This document shows, in pieces, positions 44,672 to 54,768 of a stretch of DNA of 64,000 bases; the first letter of the stretch is position 1; each line of letters opens with the position of its first letter. A model generated the notes under the pieces. It saw nothing but the letters and a program-made list of their open reading frames with translations, made no database searches and was not told where the DNA came from. The position numbers and the translations under genes are program-made. This stretch comes from Tethya wilhelma (lineage: Eukaryota > Porifera > Demospongiae > Tethyida > Tethyidae), in NCBI GenBank assembly GCA_964030475.1, contig CAXIPT010000007.1, positions 2,798,463 to 2,862,462 on the forward strand, read 5' to 3'.

Positions 44672-46252
44672 TTTTACTGGTGTATTAGGTACTCTCTTGT
44701 TTCGAAAATCTCTGCTGGTTAAAACCATCTCAGATGAAGGTTTAATTCGTACCGTTTTAAGTGTCGGTGTTTTTTGGTGAACAATATACCAGCAAGTGAG
44801 TTGGGCCTCTTCAAAGCCACGCTTACACTAGGTCGATCTACAGGTGGGGTATCAGTTGATAAGTACAGGCCATCTTCTGGACCTCTCTTGAATGGTGTGA
44901 ATACAGATCTTGGCACAATGATACCACCTGATGGCTGTATATCTCCGGAGGGTAGTGATGCATGCTAGTACGGCATCTCTGTTCACTGGACACACACCCG
45001 TTGTTTCAAAGCCAGCTATCATGCTCTCTATCCATGCTTTGCTAAAAAAACGGGAGAAGTTATAGTGTTTAATCACTTGACATGTCCTGGGTGACTAACT
45101 TGAAAGTCATGGCAAACTCGTCTCCAGTGTGTCTTGAATGGTCCAAAAACACCTTTATCAAGTGGTTGCGTTAGATGTGTCGTGTTGGGCGGAAGAACAA
45201 ATATTATAACATCATTTTCGGCAGCTAACTCAATGGTATCTTTGCAATAGTGAGACGAGTGTCCATCAAGAAGAAGGAGAAAGGGTCGGCTGGCTGGGGC
45301 ATATTGTAAAAAATGTTTCCTGAACCATGAATCGAACAACTTTGCAGTCATCCAGCCATTATCTGAAAAACCGTATTGTGTCCCAGCAATCTCTCCCACA
45401 GCCATGTCGGGAGACATGGTCTTGCGTTTCCAAATTATTAATGGGGGGATTGTCTGCCCTGATGCACTGACACAAGCTACAATAGTTACTTGTAATTTCA
45501 CACCACTTGAAATCAAAGTTGAGACTGGATTTTTCTCTCCTTGACAATGTATTGTCTTTAATGGCTTTGGATCGAGAGGAAAACCACTCTTGTCCATATT
45601 GAAGATCAACGAAGGTTGGTCTTGAAGCTCATTTTCTGCCACCCTTTCTTTGTCTAGGGCAAGTGCTTCAACACATGAATGTATCAGTAACTATTTTGAT
45701 GTCCTGGAAAAAGTTATGAACAGGAGTCCTTAGCACTAATTCAGGATGACGTTTACAAAACTTGTTCCACCAACCAACAGTCACTGTTTGCTTTGCAGGA
45801 TCCCCTTTGAGTGATAACATTCGTTCAACAATAGAAATTACTTCAGCCCTTGTTCTTGCAAATTCAATCCTAGCTGATGACAAAAGAAATTCAACCAGAT
45901 CTTGCTCCTCAGTATACTGGACAAATAAGGCAGTGGTCTACCAGATCTAGTTCCGGGCAACACTCTACCGTGACAATGATCACTCAATGTTGATCGAGGG
46001 ATTCCGTATTGAGTTGCGACACAGTTGATATAGGTGCTCCCTGAAACATCACTTCATTAACTGCTTCTCTCATACTTTTATATATCATCCCACTGACTAC
46101 GATATGAGTGTGGCCGGTTGGCCAAATTTGCTTTTGCATTTGTTACAGGACCACAGGATCCAACAAGTATCTGAGGTCGAGAGTAGTTTAACACTCGTTT
46201 TCTTAGTGGACTGTATCGACCAAGGCTGGGCACAAGGCCCGGATACTGTGAC
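44672..46252 (-). pseudogene. Pogo/Tigger-type DDE transposase, decayed
   Basis: Starting after an acceptor at 46253, the minus strand encodes in order: an N-terminal region (NRPHSYRSQWDD), a psq-type helix-turn-helix (QYGIPRSTLSDHCHGRVLPG), a CENP-B-type HTH (VGWWNKFCKRHPELVLRTP), then the DDE catalytic core with LIFNMDKSGF, PFLLLLDGHSSH and PPNTTHLTQPLDKGVFGPFK. The C-terminal SRFFSKAWIESMIAGFETTG follows. At least four frameshifts (near 46085, 46025, 45930 and 45665) plus an interruption near 45070 separate these pieces, so it is not functional as written. The core catalytic aspartates are still present. It is followed by a spliced tail of repeated mini-exons, an unusual feature for a pogo element. 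No TIRs were found around it. Confidence 0.82.
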
Positions 46253-46392
46253 CTGAAATTTCAGTATCAGGGTTGAGATTCATTATTAGACAGATTATCA
46301 AGTTGACCATACATATCACATGCTAGATGTGTCAAAATTTGACTATTGACATGATCAGAAAATGTCCACAATAACGGCATACTAGCATAGAT

Positions 46393-47090
46393 TATCATAC
46401 GTACGGTAGTACGTATAGTAGGAATGGGCCGAACGTCCCCCCATAGACACAATACAAAATGTTGATGTTTATTAATTCTCACAGAAAGAAAGATAACTTG
46501 AGGCTTCAAATATGTTTTGAGGCCTCCTTAGGACACTCTTTTAACTCTATACACCAACAAAACTCACAGAAACTTTGCAGAGCGCTCTGAAGAGAGCACT
46601 AGCGGGAAGCCGTAACAATGCAATTTTGTTCCTTATACTTTGTGACTTACTTGAACACGATTTCCAATGTTTCCAGACAAACAAAAGGCATTGGGCCAAA
46701 TTTGACAGTATAGTGAGACTTCATTTCATCTGTAGTACGCCCTTTTACACTCGTTTGCTGGCAAAAAGATATAGAAAACGAAATCTGGGCAGCTTTGAAA
46801 CTCTGTGTACAAAACACAATACTTTCTATTAGCCATTTTGAAGTAGGTAAAGATCATCAATAGACCACGTGGTTTTATAATGCGCATGCGCGTGCATATA
46901 GCTACTGCTTTTTGTAGAGATTGACCAGTCTCCATGCAATGACACCTTAGTGTTGAAAAAAGTGAATGAACAAGTAGTAAAAATTTCATAAAAATAAAAA
47001 GTGTAGGAATGGGCAGTGCTCTAAAAAGCAATGAAACAAGGCAAGTCTCTGAATTTCAGCACATGACTACTTCATTTTTTTGTGCCATTA
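46393..47090 (-). repeat. Dispersed ~700-bp repeat, copy b (inverted)
   Basis: The inverse of 34466-35160. It retains the terminal AGCACATGACTACTTCATTT end, the NRF-1-type palindrome ATGCGCATGCGC (~46879), CCACGTGG and an ATGGCTA start with a different short open frame. The AGTAACTTACTTGAA-like inverse splice-donor site is also conserved. A left-end fragment follows in direct orientation at 47216-47335, so the two left ends face each other. Confidence 0.78.
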
Positions 47091-47335
47091 GATGCATGCA
47101 TACCGACATGTTATTTCATCCAAATCAGCCAAGTAATCGCTTAAACCATGCATTCATTCAAGTGTCAGTTTGCTCCTGGTCAGCCTGTCTACATGATTAC
47201 TTGACCAGTGATCAAAATGAAGTAGTCATGTGCTGAAATTCAGAGACTTGCCTTAGTTCATTGCTTTTTAGAGCACTGCCCATTCCTACACTTTTTATTT
47301 TTATGAAATTTTTACTACTTGTAATTATTATTATT

Positions 47336-48899
47336 ATCTATGATTCTATGATACTATCACTATATAGCTTCTCACCGAAAACTCTTATCTTTCAGTAGTG
47401 CCATCACTGATCAGCCAAGAAGGGAGGTTGACGTGACTCTGTCCAATATGCTGCCAGCTCTCTAGCTATTGGTCAGTCTTAAGTGGATTAAGCAACCTAT
47501 GGCAACCGTGCTGACGTTTGTTGCATGCACGAATTTAGTGCTTATCATAATTTTATGCGCATGCGTGCTTCGAAATATTGCTGACCACCCCTGTAATGGT
47601 CCTGCTAGGGCCTGCTCAAGTTAGGGCAATACAATATATGAATATCATTAAATGACGCAAAACCATTGCCATGACGTTATATGTTTGTAGTTACAAGCTA
47701 GCCAAGCGCGTAGACTGTAGAGCGCAGACTGCACTGCAGGCTTCCTCCAGAATCCTCCTTTGACCTTTCATGCTTTCACTCAAGGAAATTTTAGGAGACG
47801 ACTCTGACTCTTCATTGAGCTGCTCATCTTCATGAATAAGCTGCATGAGACTGATGATGTCTGTACCAGACGTGGATCACTCCGCACTGACTCAGATTCA
47901 GACTGATGATTAGCCTGGTAAGTATAAATTGCAACTTGACTCAGTAGTTCAGAGTCACTCACATACACAACAATGATTGTTTAACTAAGCCTAAGATATA
48001 AACTGTCAGTCACATTATGCCACATGCATACAGAGTCATTGAATTGGCTGTAGATACATGTCAGGCTTATAGTATGTGTGTCAACAGTCTCAAGAGGTGG
48101 TCAACAGTCATACCATACTATGGTATGTACTATACTAATATTGGTAATCTGGACCAAAATTTGATTGACCAATTTTTAGGCCTTGACTCTTGATCGCATA
48201 ATTTTGGAAGGCTTGATCGTAAAGAATTTGACCCATGAAATCAGCTATAACATGCTAGCTGTAGCTAGTGCCCATTTACTGTTGATCCTGGTTGTGGGTG
48301 TTAATACAGCAGTATCGTGACCACCGCTTGTGTCTGTATCAGTTACCATGCTGAACTCTATATAGTGTCCGAGTCACCATAACAATACGTATTTAATTTT
48401 ATTCATTTATTGTGGACAGACAATGTTTGCTACGTACCTGCACATGTACATGGACTGAGCCTACAACTACTGATGGTTCTCGATCAGATGACATTATTGT
48501 CCTCAACTCCATGAACGGTATGATAGCCAAGAACACCCTGTTTGAGATCTTTATTGTAATCTGAGGCAGTTCTAGGATCATCCATCATAAGGGATACCCT
48601 TGCAAGGCCTGGAGACTCCAACAGCTCTGGTATCAAGCTTTGGCATTTGGTCAACAAACAACTTGAAAGCTCTCAAGGTAAGTTTATTCTAGCCTTTCTT
48701 TCACACCTAAACTCCATGGACTGATTGTTGTAGTCTAGTTCTAGACCCCACCTCTCTCTGTTAGCAGAAAAAGGGAGTCTAGAAAAACTGGCACATGCAC
48801 ATTTTGTGTTCCTGCTCAAAAACGGCTAGACTGCGGCCAACTAGATTGCTAGCTTGTTCAGTGTTACATGACACAACCTCAAATATTTTTCACACAAGT

Positions 48900-48960
<61 letters not shown>

Positions 48961-49551
48961 ACGCACGCAAGAGAGAAACTTAGAATAAAGCTAATGTAAT
49001 AACTATATATGTATTAAATTTTGATTTTCCAACCCATACAGCTCCAGATCAGCATTACATTGTGTGGGGGGTGACCAGTGTAAAAGTTTGCCAGGAGATT
49101 ACTGGAATATCCTAAGTCAAACCACTGACTCCATCTGTCTTTGAAGAGTGAAAAGCTGGGTGGAACTGTACCATGCAATCAACTTATTAAGTTCCTCCGG
49201 AATAACAGTTACCAAACTTAAATAATTTGTACCCCTTTTTGTCTATTTATGTCCACAAAATTAAATTATTTTGTGCCAATTTCTACAGCAAGCTAGACTC
49301 TCTCTTCACTGCATACAACAGTAGTACCCTTCCCTAAGTTAATTCTTTCATTTACTAAGTAATCATCAATATACCTACCCTCTGGTCGCGTAATATATAC
49401 ACTTCACCTAGCTACATATAATGAACTGAATTAACAGTATCAATTATTTATTTCCTGTAATACTGAACTCATCACTACCTGTATAACTATAGCTATTGAA
49501 AACTGTTGTTTGTGCTTGTGTTATGATTACTNCGTGGTCTGAGCCATTCTA
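47336..49551. other. Intergenic, no gene recognised
   Basis: AT-rich, with a GT microsatellite of about 28 units at 48903-48959 followed by CACGCACGCAAGAGAG, and a single-N join at 49532. Short open frames here have no recognisable family. Confidence 0.5.
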
Positions 49552-49552
49552 G

Positions 49553-50440
49553 AAATATGAGATATCCCCCGTTGAGCCTCTTCATGACATCAAAGGTCAT
49601 ATACCAAACCTAATTGAAGAGGCTCTTACGCCAGGCAAATGTAATGAGGCAGCTCTTGAAAAGTTGAAGAAAATCAGAGACACCGTTCTATCAAAAAACA
49701 CCCTTCGATGTTCTGATTACCGTAAAGTAACTATTATGATGTATGTTGCATTAGAACAGTTGGATCCACAATGTTTACTCACTGAAGTGTTTCGAACGGC
49801 AATTGAAATTAATGAGATTCTATACGCCAAGCCAGAGAAGAGAGATAGAAGACAAATTCTACGTTTTCACAATCTAACATTTGTGCATTGCATGTTGTGT
49901 AGAGAAGTGTTCAGTGATTTGGTCAGTTTGAGTAGACAAAAAATGTTTGGACGGTACTTCCACTCAATTGTATACCATTCTCCTATCGTAAATCGAATCA
50001 TTTCACCAAGCTCTCTCTACACTGAATTGCAAGAACGAATGTTCAATCAAATCAAGTCCATCACAAGATCTACAACCAACTACAGCACAACTCAAATCAT
50101 TCCAAATATTCTGGTGAGGATTGAAGAGGAAGACAAGGCTAACTCGCATAGATCACTCAGTGTGCTTCAAGGAGAGCACAGTGAAGTAACAAAGCTTCAG
50201 AGCAAGCTTAAGCCCAAGTTCAACACCATCATTCCAAAGCAATGGCTTGACAAGTACAAACCACATTACCAAGCACATCTGGAACGTATAAGCGACTATT
50301 TAGTTGAAGGAGCACATGTTTGGTGGCAATATACAAGTGAAGGAAATGTAGAGTTTTTTATGTGGACAAAGGGAATGGGGAATTACAATGCCTTCATCAC
50401 TACCGAACCTCAAATCTCGCAACAATTGATTGTTATTTAA
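49553..50440 (+). CDS. Unclassified ORF, probably mobile-element derived
   Basis: An open frame runs from a stop at 49550-49552 to TAA at 50438-50440, about 295 codons. It begins YEISPVEPLHDIKGHIPNLI and includes FHNLTFVHCMLC, FGRYFHSIVYHSPIVNRIIS, ERMFNQIKSITRSTTNYST and IIPNILVRIEEED. The first ATG is at 49664, but conserved-looking sequence upstream suggests the frame starts earlier, probably across the N at 49532 or in an upstream exon. The pattern PLHDIKGHI ... FNQIK-x2-T-x3-NY resembles multicopy hypothetical proteins of invertebrate genomes that I associate with transposable elements, but I cannot name the superfamily. No DDE triad was identified with certainty. Confidence 0.5.
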   Translation, partial: KYEISPVEPLHDIKGHIPNLIEEALTPGKCNEAALEKLKKIRDTVLSKNTLRCSDYRKVTIMMYVALEQLDPQCLLTEVFRTAIEINEILYAKPEKRDRRQILRFHNLTFVHCMLCREVFSDLVSLSRQKMFGRYFHSIVYHSPIVNRIISPSSLYTELQERMFNQIKSITRSTTNYSTTQIIPNILVRIEEEDKANSHRSLSVLQGEHSEVTKLQSKLKPKFNTIIPKQWLDKYKPHYQAHLERISDYLVEGAHVWWQYTSEGNVEFFMWTKGMGNYNAFITTEPQISQQLIVI

Positions 50441-51055
50441 ACGAACAATGGGAGAAATGTATTCAACTTAAAATTCCGCTACCTTGTTCTAGTGTACGTA
50501 CCTTCATGTGAAACTGCAATAAATGTGAAATAAGTTGTAACTGTGTTTGAACACCTGTCACTGATCTGTTCGTCTGTATGTCCACCACAAATCACTTGTC
50601 AAGTTCTGAGGTCAAAATATTTATGTGTACAAATCATCATATCTTTAATATACTTCTATACACCCAAGTAATGATATTCTTGACTGAAAGTGAACGGTGG
50701 CATAACGGATATAAACGCTATAATAATTATATCAAAAAGTTCAAAACCCGTCTAGTTAGCCAAGTTCACTTTCAAGCTTATGCCTGCTTTATACTTATAC
50801 AGTTGTAAATCAAGTTATACTTACCTCTAGTATCTTCTATAAGAGCTCAGAACGCCAAAGCGCTATCGTTGTCTTGAGCGCCAGTCTGTCCGTGCTCCAG
50901 CGCTATCTATTTTTCACACTTCACGAGCTAGCTTTGAGGTCACGCGCCCCAGTAAGAATGTAGGGAATTTCCCGAACGTGAAGTATATAATGATGTAATA
51001 GCTCGGATACGGGGCGCGCGCAAAAATTTATTGAGGCAGCCTTAACTACACTGAG
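50441..51055. other. Intergenic with CpG-rich patch
   Basis: No gene recognised. 50840-51020 is richer in CpG (GCGCCAGTCTGTCCGTGCTC, GGGGCGCGCGCAAAAA) and precedes the hAT fragment. Confidence 0.4.
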
Positions 51056-51990
51056 TTGCTTCTTTCTTTGTGCAAAAAGAAGCTAGTGTCTAATGTTCCT
51101 ACACGTTGGAGTTCTACGTTCTTATTGTTAGATAGACTCCTCGAGTTAAGAGCCCCTCTTGCCACTCTTCTAGAACAGTTGGAATGGGATAATCTGGCCC
51201 ACAGTGAATGGAAAGTTCTAGAGAGTCTACATGCACAAGCTGTTGAAACCATTTGCCCTGCACACAACCTTAATTTCAGCTGAATTCTCTACAACATTAT
51301 CCTGTGTCATTCCCATTCTGATGGATTTACAATTGCATTATTTTAAGTCACATGGCGAAAATTTCTGAAATTTCTGCTATAGTGTCTATACTACAGTCAG
51401 AGCTCACTCACCGTTTTCGCAAATGTACTGACCCAGGAGATCCTTGCCATGAACCTCTCTATATTGTTTCTACTGTATTGGATCCACAATACAGACATGC
51501 AATCCCAGCTACTCATGTAGAGGCTGAAAAACAAGAGCTTTTAAGAATGCTGCAAGCTGGCAATAGTGATTCTGGTAGTTCAAACCAGTCATCCCCTGCT
51601 CATTCTCAAGCTGATGAGGATGAATCTCCTGTCAAACGCAAACGATTTAGTTACTTAGCCAAAGTTTTGGAAGCTAATGTTCGACAAAGTAAAGAAAAGG
51701 CTGCAAAGCAACCAGTCGGTAACAAAGAATTGGATCGATATCTCGACACAGTGCATCTTCTTGATGATGACGATGAGCCTTTGCCTTTTTGGATGGAACA
51801 TAAAGATGTTTATCCACTACTTTCTTCCCTAGCAGTAGATGTTATGTGCACACCAGGATCATCAGCTCCTGTCGAACGAGTATTTTCTACAGCTGGTGAA
51901 GCCACCATTGGAAAAAGAAACAGATTGACTCATTTAAATCTCGAACGTGAAGTATTCATAAGGAAAAACAAGAAATGTATGTATATGTGA
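51056..51990 (+). pseudogene. hAT-family transposase, truncated and frameshifted
   Basis: The first segment (51056-51245) reads VSNVPTRWSSTFLLLDRLLE, a typical hAT motif. The frame shifts near 51245 to LLKPFA ... CVIPILMDLQLHYFK and again near 51355. The last segment (51352-51990) includes IVSTVLDPQYR and the hAT C-terminal dimerisation domain (YPLLSSLAVDVMCTPGSSAP, VERVFSTAGEA, KRNRLTHLNLEREVFIRKN). The N-terminal BED finger and most of the catalytic core are missing. This type is close to ZBED-like hAT proteins. It is nonfunctional as written. Confidence 0.85.
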
Positions 51991-52317
51991 ACTGAGTATT
52001 GTCTGTAGAACTCACATCTTTGTGATGTTTTTATGCTAAAAGCTTTTGCTATATGTGGACCAGATTTACTTACAAATAATAATTAAAAGTTGATCAAAGT
52101 CAGTGAATATAATCTACACGTGTATATACTGAAATTAGTGAACCTATGACATAATAACTATAACTAAAAACTAAAACTAAATCACAATCATTGACATAAA
52201 AGTTATAACTGAACTAAAACTAAAAGCTATCTAAACTGCAGATATAATCATATCAAGTATTCCTTATGAATACTTCACGTTCGAGATTTAAATGAGTCAA
52301 TCTGTTTCTTTTTCCAA
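51908..52317. repeat. 57-bp perfect inverted repeat from the hAT C-terminus
   Basis: 51908-51964, inside the dimerisation-domain codons, is perfectly matched in inverse orientation by 52261-52317 (57 of 57 bases). The 296-bp interval contains ACTAAAACTAAAACTAAA-type simple sequence. Confidence 0.95.
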
Positions 52318-52462
52318 GTCTTGGGTAAAACTCACTAAAACTAAAACTAATTCTACAGTAGGATTAAAAATTTACTAAAACTTTAACTAAAATACAAATA
52401 AATTGACTAAAACACCATTATTTTTTAACCCTTTACTTACGAATGATGGGTATAGACGTCAT
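52318..52462. other. Simple-sequence DNA and possible end of an outer TTAA element
   Basis: A-rich ACTAAAACT repeats, then TTAACCCTTTACTTACGAAT from about 52426. This is similar to the inverse of 58000-58038 (TTAGCCCTTTAAGTATGAAT ... TATAGACGTCAT) and is interpreted as the end of an older element into which the next transposon inserted. Confidence 0.45.
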
Positions 52463-52990
52463 TTAATTGAAGGGCTCAGAAGCAAAGTGGTCTAACCCTC
52501 AAATATTAATTAACTGAGTTAACACCCTCATAGTGGCGCTTTTGAGTAGTTCTGTTAGTATGCAACTTCACAAATACTAATAAAGTTTCTATAGAAACTT
52601 ACATATAGTGGGAGGTTGGCTCCTGTCCGCATGCAGCAATTTCTTGAGATGCACAGTGGTCTAACCAATGTCCAACCAATCAGATTTACTAAAATTATGA
52701 CGTCATGTTTAATCAGCTCGGGCAAGTTTGTGCAAGCGAAAAATGGCAGAAGCGATGGACACTATGGCTACTTCTGATCATGAAACCGCTGCTACTGTAG
52801 ATAATACTATTGAGTTGACTCCTAAACGAAGTAAAAAGCGCTTGAGAAACACTCCTGATTGGTCTAGGAGCAAAAGCAAAAGACTAAGAAACAGTGGGAA
52901 AGAATACACTACCAAAAAGAAGAAAGAGGTAGGCTTGAATTCCCTTCACTTTTGCCAGATTGTATTTATTCAAAGACACACATATATATA

Positions 52991-53259
52991 CAAGTAAAAA
53001 AAAACATTGGAAATGTAATGAGACATAGGAATGGCCAAATCGTAAAAAGAAAGCAAACAAGATGGAATGGCTGGCAGAGTGTGTGCCAAATTCTTCCTGT
53101 GTGGGCTGCATGTAGTACTCTCTTTCCATGTTGAGTCCCTCATGTTGCCCATAGGAATAATTCTTTACACACTCTGCCAGCCATTCCATCTTGTTTGCTT
53201 TCTTTTTACGATTTGGCCATTCCTATGTCTCATTACATTTTCAATGTTTTTTTTACTTG
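52991..53259. mobile_element. 269-bp foldback MITE (near-complete palindrome)
   Basis: The arms of about 93 bp (CAAGTAAAAAAAAACATTGG ... GGCAGAGTGTGT and its inverse) are nearly perfect. The interior (AATTCTTCCTGTGTGGGC / GCCCATAGGAATAATT) extends the palindrome towards a loop of about 40 bp. A second, N-truncated copy is at 59884-60050. It lies in intron 1 of the transposase-like gene. Confidence 0.92.
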
Positions 53260-53859
53260 TTCTGATTTTTTCATAATTCTACAAATCACATTCGAGTTTG
53301 TGTGTATATGGTAGTTACTTGTACACTAATGATCAGCATGGAGCTCAGGCTGATTAGTACTGAAGTAATCTCAGGAGGCTGAGCTGTATTTAATTGCTTT
53401 GCTCATCTTATAATGAATACTACATAAAACATTAGTCTATTCACCTCCTAAATATTGAAGACTGAAAGGTTACAGAGAGTCCAGCACAACCAGAAATCTT
53501 CAGGTAAAGCAAGCAGGCAGCGAATATTTGGATTCCAAATAACGCACACTTATCTACCTGGAAATGGGTCGTCAACTTGGCTTTTCAAGTAGCTTATGAA
53601 TTTATGCATGATGTAGAAATGAATGGCTGCCATACAGAGAAGCGCTTTTCGCCTTGTATCTAGCCATTAAACGGGAGACTCGAGCACACGATACCAAAAG
53701 CACGTGAAGACAATGGTACCAAGTTTGTTCGTTCAAGAATCAGCTTCTGAAAGTGAACAGTCTTCGAGATACGCTGAAATAACATAAAAGAAGAAGAAGA
53801 AGAAGAAGGAGAAAATTGGAGGTTTGGCATATTTTAGTTTGGTACCTTAGCGATGGTTT

Positions 53860-54030
53860 TAGGCCATGTTTTTAGACTTGTTAGAAAGAGAATGAGCTAA
53901 ATAGTAGCTTTATAAGCCTTTTTGTGCCAAGCGCTCAGTTTTTGCAGTGTTATTCGCGTGAATATTTGTATTACGCTAATGGGCCATCCGTGCCATTCCT
54001 ATGTACCCAGTACTACCGTACTGGGAATTC
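53860..54030. repeat. Dispersed repeat, second copy of 4963-5140
   Basis: Shared blocks include TTAGAAAGAGAATGAGCTAA, GCGTGAATATTTGTATTACG and TACTGGGAAT. It ends immediately before the exon 2 acceptor of the transposase-like gene. Confidence 0.75.
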
Positions 54031-54691
54031 AAAGGTTCCAGCCAAGCAGATGAATAATACCCCTTGTACATGTGCACTGGATTGCTTCAACAAGGTGAAG
54101 CACAGAGACAGAAACTGTTTGATGGATTTTGGAAGGTTGCTAACTTCGATGTGCAGAATTCGTACATTGCTGGCTGTGTCAAGGTTCTCGAAGTAAAAAG
54201 GCGGTATACCAGTACCCCTAGTAGCTCCAGAAGGAATCACACTAGGCTGTATTATGTTCAAAATGGTGGTGTTTCAGTGAGAATCTGCAAGGATGCCTTC
54301 TTGAAGATCCATGGTGTATCTAATGGTCGCCTTGATCGAGCTTTACAAGGTGTCCAAAAGAATGATGGATCTCCACACCAAGATCAGCGAGGTCGTCACC
54401 CACCAGCAAACAAGACTCAAGAAGAGAAGGTGGAGTTCATCAAACAGCACATTCATTCGTTTCCCACTTACACTAGCCATTACTCTCGAAATGACAATCC
54501 CAACCGAAAGTATCTTTCTCCTCAGTTGTCTCTTTCTAAGCTTTATGTGTTGTACAAAGAGGAGTGTGCATCGAAGTCTTGTGAACCTGTATCTGACTGG
54601 GTATACCGAAAAGTATTCAACGAAAACTTCAACTTGTCCTTTGGCAGGTATGTTACAATAGTATACCTCACATGCACGTGCACATGCTCAT

Positions 54692-54768
54692 GCATCACAC
54701 ACACACACACACGCACACACACACGCACACACGCACGCATGCACGCACACACACACACACACATGCTC
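54692..54768. repeat. CA/CACG microsatellite
   Basis: An imperfect ACAC/ACGC tract within the second intron of the transposase-like gene, followed to about 54930 by degenerate CACACCTCACA-type sequence. Confidence 0.9.
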
